DNA of 64,000 nt from Muricea muricata (Eukaryota; Cnidaria; Anthozoa; Malacalcyonacea; Plexauridae). Within the stretch, counting starts at the first letter, position 1. Every line of letters starts with the position of its first letter. The DNA lies in contig OY979731.1 of NCBI GenBank assembly GCA_963855995.1, forward strand, positions 4,613,942 to 4,677,941, in the 5' to 3' direction. Below, piece by piece: positions 1-11,191 of the stretch. The notes under the pieces were generated by a model. It did not search any database and was not told the DNA's origin. It was given only the letters and a program-made list of their open reading frames with translations. Position numbers and translations under genes: made by a program.

Positions 1-1446
1 GCAACTTGAACGAAATAAACCGGTTGAAACGTCTGAACTGTTCAAAGAGGACACCTTTTCCGCCATTACAGGAATTCACCCTGGAGGACAGCCTTATGCA
101 AATACGTCGTGAAAACGCCGAGTCCCTGTCCGTCTGAAGGAAGCAAGAAAAAACCCCAGGATATAGGAGACAGGGCCGTAATCGTGACGACATTGCTGAA
201 GGTGCATCAGAACGCTCAGCACTTAACACATTCGAGACTTCTCTTTGGAAAAGTTTTTTTAACAGAGTAATAGGCCTGTAGTTTTTTTAACAGAGTAATA
301 GGCCCAGAGTAATAGTTAAAAAATGTTCACGATCTACTGTAATAAATGGATCGGGCATATAAAATAAAACAAACAAGCACTCAAGAGAAGTGCATGCTAG
401 TTGACTGCCGATCGTTTGGTTCCAAGTTGATCAATCTCGAAAGCAGGGTGATAAAAACCGGGGGGGGGGGCAGTCTCACAATACACTTGTCTTAAAAAGC
501 CAGCTGCACGTTTCATCTACATTACAGTTTGTTTACAGATCTATATCACGTTCTTTTAGATAGCCAGACTAGATCTTATTTCTTTCAAAGCCTATGATCC
601 TCTAATATGTTCGACCTCGGAAAGCCTCGGGAGAATTTTTGCTCTTATTTGAACAGTCGACCCACAGTTCACAATTATCTATTATTCTCATTTCGCTGAA
701 CATTTTCGTCATTTTTACCGAGAATCCCGCCTCACGGGCGTAGTACAAATCACATTACACGGCACCAAAATCAAGCATTTCACATTTTCGAATTTCACAA
801 GAAAAGATATTAGCAAATCACCAAAACACCCTTTACCAGCCTGCTGAAGCGGTCTTATTCTCATTTTCCAATTTGAGTAAACTCCCATATCGTCCCAATG
901 CACAAAGCGTACAGCGCAAAGCGTATCGGCTGTATTGCTCAAATCTCAATCTTTTCCTAGTTAATATTCTATCGTGCATTTGCTAACGAATGCTATCAGA
1001 CATTCAAGCCTTCAAAACTGGGACACTTCCAATTTCCTGACCTAGGCAAAATACATGCAAATTGCAGACTTGCAAATAATGGGCCACTGACAATCTCGCA
1101 TTAGGCATATGTGCCTATTGTTATATATATAGTTAGTGTAAAGTTCAATTTTTCTGTCTCCTGATTGGACAAAAGCGCATCACGAGCCGGTCCGCAAAAC
1201 GTCATGTTTAATCAATTGCTATGGCGACAGGGCAACCGGTCAACATTAAAACATTTTTTGACCCGTGAAGATTAAAATGAGTGAAGAGCGCATGCTCAAG
1301 AATGTTTTTAAAGTTAATAAATATTAACTGTTCAGTGATGTTTTCTTATTTTTAAAGGCAGCCCATTTATCTAGTTTTGTTTTCAAAGCTGACTCCAATA
1401 ACCGGTGTATTATTTACACTTTAACACATATACTATATATCAAAAT
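1..1446. other. Non-coding stretch, no gene recognised
   Basis: No convincing exon is seen. A short duplicated motif (GTTTTTTTAACAGAGTAATAGGCC) occurs twice near 252-303. Open frames here are short and lack domain signatures or good splice sites. Confidence 0.5.
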
Positions 1447-1562
1447 ACTTATTGACTGAGACCTCGGGAAAGCAATATGCTCGGCTTCGCCTCGGGTAAC
1501 ATCGGCAGTCTCGGGTCCACAAAACATACTAGTACTGTTTCCCTCGGTCTCAGTCAATAAGT
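1447..1562. mobile_element. Short foldback/MITE, TIR ACTTATTGACTGAGACC
   Basis: The two ends are inverted copies: ACTTATTGACTGAGACCTCG on the left and its near-complement ending AGTCAATAAGT on the right. The element is 116 bp and has no coding capacity. A related 'ccctcggactcaataaataag' fragment is seen near 36110, so this is probably a repeat family. The superfamily is not determined. Confidence 0.7.
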
Positions 1563-2310
1563 GTTAAATGCTTGAGTCTTTACAATGCACTTCATGTAAC
1601 CCTTGAAAAATATATGTGTAGCAATAGAAATAGATGGAGAATGCGAAACTCTCACACTACGCACTCCGTGAGCATAAAGGTGATATCGATTAACAACAAA
1701 ATTGCGTTAAATTGGCAATTGTTTGGAGGAGCTACACAACATCCACTGAATTTATATGTGTGGAACAAAACCAGTTAAATCAATATTTATCAACAGTAGC
1801 GATATTTGAGGGCTATATGGCCATTAAAACATTTTGAGTAGTAGGCCTTTACTTCTTTAGCCGGGACAAAACGAATAAAAATCGGGACAGCGGGACAACA
1901 GAGTCTAAATCGGGACAGTCCCGGGCTTAATCGAGACAGTTCGAAGGTTTGTGCTATATGATAAAATAGAAAACTACCAAGCTCCAATTTTACCCCTTCA
2001 GGACCCTCTGTACAAGGGATTAAACGCTGCTTACTGCAGTCAGTTCGTGAGAGCGACAAATGAAAGCTGATGGAGCATTCCACCCTACCACACCCACCCC
2101 CCCCCCCAAAAAAATAAGGTTAGCAAGCAATATTCTTGTGTTTATATTGTTGGAATTGATGACGTCGAATCTCGTGAATTAGGGTTTCCTCTCAAGGGTG
2201 TTTTTTTGGGGGGGAGGGGAGAAAACCTAAGGGGGCAAACCTTGTTTTAGAATTAGAGTGGCAATTTCTCGGAGTGAGCAGTAATTTTTCCGAGTGGGGT
2301 GATCATCTTG

Positions 2311-2484
2311 CTACGCCTCTGTTTAGGCTAAAGAATTGTGACCTATACATGTCACATCAATAACATGAAAATACTACAGAACTTAATGACAAATAATCAA
2401 TTTAATTGATTATTCTGTAGTATTTTCAGGGTATTGATGTGACATGCATAGCTCACAATTCTTCAAACCTAAACAGAGGCGTAG
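2311..2484. mobile_element. Foldback element with arms CTACGCCTCTGTTTAGG
   Basis: The arms 2311-2390 and 2405-2484 are near-perfect reverse complements, starting CTACGCCTCTGTTTAGG and ending CCTAAACAGAGGCGTAG. The centre is an AT-rich loop. There is no ORF, so this is a non-autonomous palindromic element. Confidence 0.75.
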
Positions 2485-2596
2485 CCAGAGGACAAGACCA
2501 AATATGACTGCCCACCGACCGAACGGCGATGTCCTGGCGACGCGAATCCGATACCCACCCACCCTCCCTGTGTAGGTAAATTTACTAAATAAATAT

Positions 2597-2769
2597 ATGG
2601 CGGAAATCTCTGCGGTGGATTTTGCATGCTTCCAATATTTTGATGGCTATCTGCTGTCTGAAACGAATACAGAGGCGAAGAAACTCACACAAGAAATTTA
2701 TGATGCATTTACAACCATTGGTGTACATCACAAAAAGACAAAAACCATCGCATAGCTGATGCTAATTGG
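2597..2769 (+). pseudogene. Fragment of 2-oxoglutarate/Fe(II) oxygenase N-terminal (DIOX_N-like) domain
   Basis: From ATG at 2597 the frame reads MAEISAVDFACFQYFDG, then after about 20 residues TQEIYDAFTTIG. This matches the start of isopenicillin-N-synthase-like dioxygenases, where a 'VIDFS' strand is followed by an 'EIYDAFTTIGF' helix. The expected 'LKNHGI' segment appears only after a frame change (KNHRIAD near 2738-2760), and the original frame stops at TAG 2753-2755. None of the downstream catalytic HxD...H core was found nearby. I read it as a decayed or truncated copy. An alternative is a real first exon with a weak donor GTGTAC at about 2721. Confidence 0.5.
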
Positions 2770-3494
2770 ACAGGAGGTACGAAAATTCCGTCATCAAAAT
2801 ATCATTTTAATGTGCACACAAATCTTGCTCGAACTTTGGCCGGTTGGTCAAAAATAAGCATTTCGGCGTAGTTTCCCTGTAAAGTCCGACCGAATTAACT
2901 CCAGTGTCAAACGCAACGACAAAATTGCACCATACAGTATGTTATGGGTTGGTAACTTTCACATAGTTCTTTAATTGTTGGTGGGTAGACACCATCAGGC
3001 AAAAAGAAATCCATAAATTATTTGCTCCGAGAAGCTTCGTTACTTTGAAGTTCTCTACTAGCCAGACTGTCATGTGAAAACGACCAATTGTCACTTTCAG
3101 ACTTGTTAAGCAAGAAGATTGGTAATTGAGGGGTCCCATGTTCACATATTAGGGTTTCGAAAGCATAGAAGCAATTAACTTCAAAGGTCCCCTCAATTAT
3201 ACTACTGATCTTCCAACATTTTTGTCAAGTGGTGTTTTGTTGATTGCAGTTGCGTTGATTGGGGACACTATCTAATATCTATAGGTTTTGTATTGCTAAA
3301 AGGGAGATGAAATTTGAGATCTCAGGCACGGGTCACATTAGGAGGGAGACGATGTGTGTGCATGTTTGGGGGGGGGGTAATGTGTAACCTGCTAACTAAG
3401 GGACTGTCGACAAGCAGATTTCGTCCAACATCACAGACTTGTTCCACATTGCAGGGGAAGGGGAGAAGGTTCGACGTAATCCACTTACACAGCC

Positions 3495-3701
3495 AAAAAT
3501 GAACAACCTTTTCTGGCCTGATGAAAACAGCTGCCCACATTGTTCAAGGTTGTCAACAATACTGAACAAATTGTTGAGCCTGAACTTGCCTGCAATCAGG
3601 TGTAACAAGTTTGAACAATATTGTTGACAACCTTGAACAATGTGGGCAGCAAAACATTGTTCAATGCTGTTTCATCAAGCCAGAACAGGTTGTTCATTTT
3701 T
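3495..3701. mobile_element. Foldback element (AAAAATGAACAACC...)
   Basis: The arms 3495-3565 and about 3625-3701 are inverted copies: 'aatgaacaaccttttctggc' against 'gccagaacaggttgttcatt', and 'cccacattgttcaaggttgtcaacaat' against its complement. It is about 207 bp with no ORF. Sense and antisense ORFs here mirror each other only because of the palindrome. Confidence 0.7.
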
Positions 3702-3716
3702 TGTTGTGTATGTCAT

Positions 3717-3885
3717 ACCACAGGTCACCCGGAATGCGTACAGTTCTAATATAGCGTTCAGTGGGACAGCATCTATTACATAATGTATATATTAACACAT
3801 TATGTAATAGATGCTGTCCCACTGAACGCTATACTAGAACTGTACGCTATATTAGAACTGTACGCATTCCGGGTGACCTGTGGTC
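3717..3885. mobile_element. Long hairpin palindrome
   Basis: The sequence runs from 'accacaggtcacccggaatg' to 'cattccgggtgacctgtggt' with arms of about 80 bp and a central 'tatatattaaca' loop. The right arm contains an extra copy of 'tagaactgtacgctat', a small internal duplication. It lies immediately beside the previous foldback. Confidence 0.75.
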
Positions 3886-3899
3886 ATACATATTTACTT

Positions 3900-5339
3900 A
3901 ATGCCATATTTGTAGGTATTTTATTTGCGGTTTGTAGATATTTCAGATTGTGTTGTCTGAGACTCCTGAATCAGACTGTGTAATTTTTAGTGGTCTGTGA
4001 TGGGGTGGAGGGGGGGGGAGTGGGTATGAACCATTGAGGAACAAATCCATGTTGCAAGATGAAATCTATTTGTTGATGTCCACTAAAAGCATTTGAGAGT
4101 AAGGCCTTGAAGCAAACAACTTCAGATCATGAATTCAGCCACTTAGAATTTAATAATTGTAAGTTCATTATTAGTACTGGTAATTGTGTTGTAATATTTA
4201 TCTAAATGCCATGGACTTCTAAGGTTAGATGTGATAAAAATACAAAGTGCAATTTAGACTGCAAATTTGTTATTGCAAAATGGTGTAGTGTATGTTGCAA
4301 AATTAGCATAATAATAACAGCAGTCCCAGTACCGATGTGCTTATAGCAGTAAAGTAGCATAATTTACTGGGTTTTACCAGTTGAAACATAGACAATTACA
4401 TGACAAGGGATAACTTTTCTCAGGGGTTTATGAAGACAATTTAAGCAGACAGGATTTTCTTTTGAATTTGCTTTTGTTCTACCATAGCTTATGCCTGTAA
4501 TCTAATGTTGCAGACCTCACTGCATTTCTCTGTTTTGTCCTTTGTTTTAGCTTGTGCTTCTGTTGCTAGCGAGGACCAGGCTATAGTACCTGTATTGTGA
4601 AAGTTGAATCAGTCATAAAAATTATAAAAGAACTACAGTGTACTATATGCTACAAAAACGTTTCAACAATTAAATTTTGGCTGCTTTTTGCAAAATAGAG
4701 ACCCTAAGATTGTCATTTATTGCAAGTGGCTAACCTTAGCTAGCTTGCTTGTGATAAAACAATATAAATGAAATATTTTACCTATATGATTTATTAAAAG
4801 GATCAAAAACATAAGGATGTAGCTACAGAAACCTGTAGTTTGATGCTCAATGATTTGTGTTGACACAGCTTGATGGTTTCACAGTTGGTGATTTCGATTT
4901 TATTAGAAACGATTCCCCAGAGGTTAACCGTGAATGCCAATCTTAAGGTCTCAAATAACTCCTTTGTGATTTTTGCAAGCAATGCTGAGATGCCACTGTA
5001 TATAATGTTTAACCCATGATAAGAACACTTTTTGAATAGGCATAGATACAGTACATGATAAACACAAATAATGAAATACCAACATAGAAAATGTAGACAT
5101 TACAAAAGAAATACTTAAGACCATAAAATTTGATCTAATTTTAGATTTAAAAATTATCATAATTTAAGATTTTCTGAATTGCCATCTGAGAAGGGTACAA
5201 TTTTGGAAAGACTCCAAAAACATGCATGGATGGCTACCAGCTCGGAAGCAAATGTAAGTGGAAAGTCATCGAAATATATTGATTTTACTTTTTATCATCT
5301 TCAACCATTAAATATCTTTACAAAGTCTCATATGAGCAA
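3900..5339. other. Non-coding, AT-rich
   Basis: I see no exon, RNA gene or clear repeat boundary here. Short G-runs occur at 4008-4020. Confidence 0.4.
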
Positions 5340-5668
5340 TTAGTATAATTTCTTTAGTAAATAATGGCTTTCAAGCATTTTGATTGGTTGCCTGACCAGT
5401 AAATATGAGGCATTGAGAGTCGTTTTGATGAATTATACTTTTGCCAAAATCAGCAAATGGAGAAAAATTAAACTCAAAGAATACAAACAAACTTTGATGT
5501 TAAACTATCTTAAGGTAATAGATCGTCTGCAAATACCTTATTAAATACTTTTTCATATTTAAGAAATTACAAGTAAACTTTAGTCTTTAATTAGGAATTT
5601 TCAGAAGTATTCATAAAAGACGACAGTGCATTTCATACACGTAAATTTTACTAAAGAAATTATACTAA
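5340..5668. mobile_element. MITE-like element with 22-bp TIR TTAGTATAATTTCTTTAGTAAA
   Basis: The left end TTAGTATAATTTCTTTAGTAAA is matched by a perfect reverse complement at 5647-5668. The 329-bp element is AT-rich and non-coding. A TA-type target duplication is possible but not clear. Confidence 0.6.
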
Positions 5669-5869
5669 AACAATTATTTGCTTCAGGCTCAGTGATTATG
5701 GTAAATATCCACTAATAATCACTTCGCCTTCGGCAAATAATTGTTAATTATTCCCGAAGTAGGCAAGGTGCAAGCAGAATTTAGGTTTATCATGATGTCA
5801 AAATTGTTTTTTAATTAAGAGAGTGTTCCAATTTTAATACAGTAGATACTTAAGTGGTTTGTAAGAGAC

Positions 5870-6537
5870 TTAATCGTCTTCGTTCACAGTTAAAACACGG
5901 CACGTCAAGCCATCTTCTTTGTCCTTAGCCAGCCAACGGTTACAGGGAAAGTGATACACTTTGCCACGTGTGGGAACGTCTACCTCTATTTCTTTAAGAT
6001 ACCTTCCATCTTCCTGAGAGTAGCCATTATGTCCTTTCACAGAAGAAAATGTTATGTTATTAGTTTAGTTTAGATTTCCTCCTGTACTAACACTGGGTCA
6101 ATAAGAGATAATCCTTACTGGACCTCTAGGCAGAACAGTCTAGAACTGATAGAGCTATCCAGTATAAATAAAGTTAGTTTAGTTTAGATTTTCTCCTGTA
6201 GCAACACTGGATCAATAAGAGATGGACCTCTAGGAAGAAAATATTGGAACCGAGAGAGGTATTAATAAACATAGTTGACGGGACTAACGTAAATCAAGCA
6301 GGTGCGAGGACACCTTAACATTACAATTGCACCTACCAATTTTTCTTATTTCACCGACATCAGCTCCCTCTACTGAGAAGATCTCAGCCGTTCCAGGCTC
6401 GAAACCATTCTTCTGAACAAGTTCAAGATTGATCTTATCTGTGCAGGCCTGGGTTCCAATCAGTACAACATACACCTTCGCCTCTGTGCCACCATCTTTG
6501 TCGTCAGCTGTTCTCACTCGAACAGTGTAGGAAATTG
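5870..6537 (-). CDS. PLAT-domain exons (3' end of a gene or inverted PLAT module)
   Basis: Two exons join cleanly on the minus strand. Exon A is 6537..6337: acceptor ..tttaaag, reading 'ISYTVRVRTADDKDGGTEA' and on to 'GEIRKIG', donor GTAGGT. Exon B is 6033..5870: acceptor ..gtgaaag, reading 'HNGYSQEDGRYLKEIEVDV', then 'YHFPCNRWLAKDKEDG', ending NEDD then TAA. The joined product covers a nearly whole PLAT (LH2) beta-sandwich with the diagnostic PCNRWLAKDKEDG strand. PLAT domains mediate lipid or protein contacts at membranes. No upstream minus-strand exon is recognised, because the next sequence to the right is a plus-strand PLAT exon. It could be the tail of a separate gene or an inverted duplicate of a module of the neighbour. 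Confidence 0.7.
6058..6275. repeat. Direct duplication of a ~115-bp dispersed repeat
   Basis: 'tagtttagtttagattt.ctcctgta..aacactgg.tcaataagaga' occurs at about 6061 and again at about 6176, both followed by 'ggacctctagg'. A third, inverted copy lies at about 8735-8830 ('ttcctagaggtccagtaaggatcatctcg'). The repeat lies in the intron between the two minus-strand PLAT exons and flanks the plus-strand PLAT exons. Confidence 0.6.
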
Positions 6538-6764
6538 CTTTAAATAAAGTAAGATTAAAATGCATTCAGTTGTGCCGATTATTAAGGTTGCCAGTGTAGA
6601 TAGTGCAGTGAAAAGCACACAAAAACATAAGATCCTTCACTAGTTATAAACCATACAAACGAAATCAGATGTTTCGAGCACAAAAGCCTTTAGTCGAGAA
6701 AACTGTGCCCAGCTGTGTAAAGTCTGAATTTTATGTTTGGTATTGTTTTTCTGTTTCAAAACAG

Positions 6765-7680
6765 ATACAAGTTACAAGGTTGATGTAACCACAGGAGATC
6801 TTAATGGGTCAGGAACAGACGCTAACGTATTCCTGATTATGTTTGGTGAATATGGTGATTCAGGAGAAATAGCATTGAAAATTTCAGAGACTTACAAAGA
6901 CAAGTTTGAACGAAGTCTTACAGATGTCTTCATGCTAAAAGACATACCAAGTTTAGGTAAGTGTACTTGACTTTATATAATAATGCGTATTCATTCTGCA
7001 TTTTCATTGGTCATGGTGTGTGTTATTAAAGTACACACGCACGGATGACGTCAGCTGATGGCGTGATCTAATTTAGCTAATTTATTTCGCGGGTCTTCGC
7101 ATGATTTTTGTCAACTTTGTTATAACATAAAACAAATAGATTTCATTTTTTGTGCTTCTGTACTGTAATAGATCACTGATGACGCCATAGCGTGTGAAGA
7201 ACAAAAAGTCACGCACTCGACTGCATTTCGTGCGTACTTTTTTGTTCTTCACACGCTATGACGTCGTCTGTGATCTATTACAGTACAGACGCACGCAAAA
7301 ATGAAATCTATTTGTTAAATAATGGACTTAAGTCCTGTTATCCACAGAGAGTTTGTTTGAGAGTTTTCTTAATTCTTGTGCCCTGGTCAAACGAGAACAA
7401 GAGTTGCATGAGAGTTGGCAAGCGAGAGTTTGTATGAGAGTTTTCTCCTCTCTGCTTTTCTAATTTTAAGGTGAATTGACAAAGGTGCGTGTCTGGCATG
7501 ACAATAAATTTTTTAAAGCCAGTTGGTACTTGGAAAAAATAAATATTGAAGATCAAACGACAAAGAAAGTGTATGAATTCCCGTGTGATCGTTGGCTTGG
7601 TAAGGATAAAGAAGATGGCAGTTCGTTGAGAGAGTTACCTTGTTCCAACCGTGATGAAACAACTGACTCTCCTGTGGCAG
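6765..7680 (+). CDS. PLAT module 1 (two exons, intact)
   Basis: Exon 6765-6956 follows acceptor ..tttcaaaacag and reads '[20 protein letters not shown]', then '[12 protein letters not shown]', then '[10 protein letters not shown]'; donor GTAAGT. Exon 7471-7680 follows ..ctaattttaag, reads '[20 protein letters not shown]' and '[18 protein letters not shown]', and ends before GTATGC. The join is phase 1 and restores a complete PLAT domain of about 115 residues with [13 protein letters not shown]. Both exons are open, with no lesion. The intron between them holds a 184-bp foldback. Confidence 0.8.
7132..7315. mobile_element. Foldback element in PLAT intron
   Basis: 'acaaatagatttcattttt' at 7132 is answered by 'aaaaatgaaatctatttgt' ending 7315. 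Inside, 'ctgtactgtaatagatcac' pairs with 'gtgatctattacagtacag', and 'cgtgtgaagaacaaaaa' with its complement. There is no ORF. Confidence 0.8.
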
Positions 7681-8444
7681 GTATGCTTTAGTGTTTTTCT
7701 ATACTTGATGATGAAACGAACGCTCTACCGAAATCCGCGGGCATTCTTTAGGTACTGTGGTTGGCTCCTACAGGTAATGTTGGGGCGATAGTTTGAGATT
7801 AGCTCCTAACTGATCCTTCCATCGAAGTTGTGCTCCATGATGAGATCATGAGACATCAGTCATCAAGCTGGCTGTTAGGGGTGTCCTTTGAAAAACTTCG
7901 ACTGGATTAGGTCGTAATCCAGCATAGATACAAGTAAGATCGAGTGACATACTTTACCTGTTTGTAACACCAAATTTCTTCTCTTTAGTGTCCGAGATAA
8001 CATTATTGACAAGTGATAAACAAAACGCGGGAACAAACCAGAACGCTTATCTCGGAGCTCTACGAAAAATGATGTAAGAACTTAAAACTGTACTAAGGTT
8101 GTTTATAATTTTCAAAATGCTTTCCATTCAATCTAAGATCGCGTATTCGGCTCTCTACTGTCCCTGAAGCCGTGGTTTTGATACTTATGTATCTTGTGGG
8201 TGAAGTGTCACTACTTGCCCAAGTAATGTCGACACTGGTGATTGGGATTACCTCTAACTGAGTTCTTCGTAATTCGGCTGAGCTATAGGGGTAATTGTAA
8301 TTACACATATGATTTAATTCTCCAACTAACGTTGTCAGTGTCAGTTGTGCAATTCTTTCACTACTGTATATACCTGAAACAGGAGAAGGAGAACTCGACG
8401 TTTTGAGCGTACACTTTCCTTACAGTTTTATGTCTCCTTTTTAG

Positions 8445-8697
8445 AGTGGAACACGACAACACTGGATTTGGACCAGGATGGTATCTGGATAAGGTTAGAG
8501 ATTTCTATTGTAATTTACATTGTTTTCAATGGATGTTCTTATAGTTTCATCATTGTCTTATAAGGTGAGAGTGATGGAGTTGGTGAAAGGAACAGTCACA
8601 TATTTGCCGTGTGATCAATAGTTGGACAAAGACGAAGGAGATGATCAGATGAGAAGAAAGTTAATGGCGACAAAGAAATCTACTGATAAACGCAAAG
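8445..8697 (+). pseudogene. PLAT module 2, second half only, with in-frame stop
   Basis: Exon 8445-8493 (acceptor ..ctcctttttag) reads VEHDNTGFGPGWYLDK, a textbook PLAT strand. Exon 8565-8697 (acceptor ..gtcttataag) reads VRVMELVKGTVTYLPCDQ, stop, LDKDEGDD. The TAG at 8619-8621 replaces the invariant Trp and the preceding Arg has become Gln. Both exons retain usable splice signals (donors GTTAGA and GTATGT). The exon for the first half of this domain (the YKVxVxTGD strand) was not found between 7680 and 8445. Confidence 0.7.
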
Positions 8698-8734
8698 GTA
8701 TGTTGGGCTTGAGGCTTATTTGGTTGAGGAAAGC

Positions 8735-8830
8735 TAAACTAAACTAGCTTTATTTATACTGGATAGCTGTATTAGTTCTAAACTGTTCTTCCTAGAGGTC
8801 CAGTAAGGATCATCTCGTATATATCTAGCA
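8735..8830 (-). repeat. Inverted copy of the 6.1-6.3 kb repeat
   Basis: The reverse complement of 'tttatttatactggatagctg...ggtccagtaagg' matches the two direct copies at 6.06-6.27 kb, including 'ctatccagtataaataaag'. It lies just inside the intron after PLAT module 2. Confidence 0.6.
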
Positions 8831-9797
8831 TAACTAAAGCAGGGAAGCGAAATAAACTAATTATTCTACAGTGCGAACCATGTATTATAAGATATTTATG
8901 CCGTACGTATTCAAAATGAGCATTGCTATTCATTAAAACTTACGAACATCATAACAAAGTTGTTAGAAGATCTTTGCGATGTTGATATTTGATGTTAGTC
9001 ACATGACTAAAAAATTTGGCGTTGTTCCATGTTTCAGGTGGACCATGCTATTAGTTTCAAAAATATGATAACACAATAAGACGTCGTTTTAAACTTAATT
9101 GGAAGTAGAAACGACATTCTTTAACCAAAAAGAGCATAGGTAACAACAAGAGAATGTTTTAGTTAGAAAATAAACGAACTTGGTGTCATAGCTGAAGGTT
9201 TTTTCAAAGATTACGTGGAACGGTGGAAAAGAGGGATTCTGGACTTCTAAAATGGATAAGAATGGGAGGTATTAGGCGTTTGAAGGAGAACTGTTCGTAA
9301 ATTATCATGATCAACGTCTATCAACATTTTGAGAAAGTTTGCTTTGCCATATATCTTCAAAACTAGCAATGATGGATTCCTGGTAAGCAATAATAATTCT
9401 AAAAGTACCTCCACTGGTGTCGTGGAATAAACGTTTGGAACTGGATTGAGGTAAAAAATGCTTGAAAGCACAACGGAAGTTTGTTCTTTTGACAGGCAGA
9501 CGAAATCAGCATGATAAAGCTTGGAAAAGGCATGCGTGGGTTAAATTATTGATATTCAATGATGTTATGTATCCGGCGATGCTAAGGAGTCAACAAAAAA
9601 GTGGTAAAGTAAACGAGTTCTGCTGGTAACAGCGGAAATAGGAATCAGAGGTCTCTTTTGCACATTTGGGCACATATAAAGATATGTTGGTCGTTAATAA
9701 TACGGATCTAAATAATCGTTCTACCACTTCGTTGGCAAAGTAAAGTAAAAAGCAAATTCCGAAAAAAGACATCTTGAGAATGCAAGATATTATAACA

Positions 9798-9923
9798 AAC
9801 TTACTTGCAGGGAGGTTGGTTCGGGATTAACGCACCGAGGGGTCTGACAGGCGAGGTAGGATCGGACAGCTGTCAGACCCCGAGGTGCGTTAATCCCGAA
9901 CCAACCGAACTTGCAAGTAAGTT
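9798..9923. mobile_element. Short palindromic insertion in PLE-1 left arm
   Basis: 'aacttacttgc' and 'ggttggttcgggattaacgcacc' on the left are matched by 'ggtgcgttaatcccgaacc' and 'gcaagtaagtt' on the right, around a 'gcgaggtaggatcgg' loop. The opposite PLE-1 arm (about 12305-12320) lacks this and the following sequence up to about 10335, so it came in after the inverted duplication. Confidence 0.7.
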
Positions 9924-10379
9924 GGGTTTTTATCCCATACTGAACTTATCTTCTTGTGTTGTTTTCCGAGGCTCGCTGAGTTGCTGATGTATTTTGTCAA
10001 CATTTTCTCTTCTTAAACTTATTGGTCTCTTAATATTTCTTTATCAGGGTCTCTATTGCCTTTAGTTTACAATTTGGTTTCTGTGACGTCTTTAGCCCAA
10101 AAATGTTCTTTAAAGTGTAGGTTTAATCATCAGCTAAATTTTGTTCGCCTTTGTTGTTGAGCAGTTTGAGGCGGACGGCAGCGTAAGCAGCAAGCAGGTA
10201 AGTCCGGGTTTTTGTAACCAATCAGAAAGCCGGTTTTATTGATAAAAGAGAAAAGCGGTAAGTTCGGAAAAAGCAGGTTAGTTCGAAAAAAACTTACCTG
10301 CTGAGAACCAATCAGAAGCCCGCTTTCATGACACATATGGGATAAGCTTCAAAACAAGACGCAGGTTGAAACTGTAAAT

Positions 10380-10408
10380 TTTCGACTTTATTTCAAAGTC
10401 ATCATCAG
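10380..10408 (-). ncRNA. Hammerhead-ribozyme-like core (PLE-1 left arm)
   Basis: On the minus strand CTGATGA is followed by a perfect 6-bp stem (GACTTT/AAAGTC) and then GAAA, the conserved core order of a hammerhead ribozyme. It lies downstream of the GIY-YIG frame, where Penelope-like elements are known to carry hammerheads. The cleavage triplet and the closing stems I and III were not confirmed. Confidence 0.4.
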
Positions 10409-10446
10409 ACAGAATGAAATACAATACTTTACAACTTAGATGTATA

Positions 10447-11030
10447 CAGGGTGTATCAAAAAAAGGTAATCGAACTTTGCAGTGCTCTAGCGCGTTCATT
10501 ATACATTCTACAGAAATCATTCTTTCGCAGGCGGAAAGACCAGGCTTTTAGCTTTCGATTGTCATCATTTTTGTGAAATTTGAAGAAAGATTGGGCAAAT
10601 ACGAATCAAATGAAAATAGCCGGCCGAAATCGCATATTTTCACCGTTGGGAGTTTATTGAAAATCTGTTGAAATTTAAATCCATTAGGGAATTAAATTAC
10701 AAAATTAATTGACCAATTTTAGCTTAGGTAGTAAACTTCTGGCATTTTGTTAGTGATGTTAATTGTTTCTCGTGACAGATAAATGATTAATGAAATTTTC
10801 TTTTCTTATTCGCTGCCCTAGTAATGCTCAGAGGTGAAAATAGGCGATTTCGACCGGCTATTTTCATTTGATTCGTGTTTGTCCAATCTTTCTTCAAATT
10901 TCACAAAAATGATGACAATCGAAAGCTAAAAGCCTGGTCTATCCGCCTGCGAAAGAATGATTTCTGTAGATTGTATAATGAACGTGTAGAGCACTGCAAA
11001 GTTCGATTACCTTTTTTTTGATACACCCTG
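10447..11030. mobile_element. 584-bp TA-flanked element with ~200-bp TIRs (mariner-type ends)
   Basis: The ends are CAGGGTGTATCAAAAAAA and its complement TTTTTTTTGATACACCCTG, each flanked by TA. Inverted similarity extends about 200 bp inward. The opposite PLE-1 arm at about 12210-12220 reads 'gatatatacaacg' with no insert, which is the empty site and confirms a TA duplication. It has no transposase, so it is a Tc1/mariner-type non-autonomous element. A diverged internal relative lies at 60210-60540. Confidence 0.85.
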
Positions 11031-11191
11031 TACAACGTAGAGAGAAAGCGTTTGACATGTGCGCGGAAGTTATGCAGATCCAAGCAAAGCGATTAGTTAT
11101 ATTTACAACAATGTTTATGTTACAAAGAAAGACTCTACAAGTAGAACAACGTTAGAATAGTTACGTGAAAAGCTGTAGTTCTTTACTGGTC

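Noticed and set aside
3..137. Open frame at the left edge ending in TGA (EFTLEDSLMQIRREN...), possible 3' end of a gene starting before the window
   Set aside because: Only 44 codons, no domain, and no upstream sequence to judge; kept out of the gene list.
8093..8308. Minus-strand frame between PLAT exons with a faint fibronectin-III-like look
   Set aside because: Weak motif, opposite strand to the host gene, and no firm splice pair.
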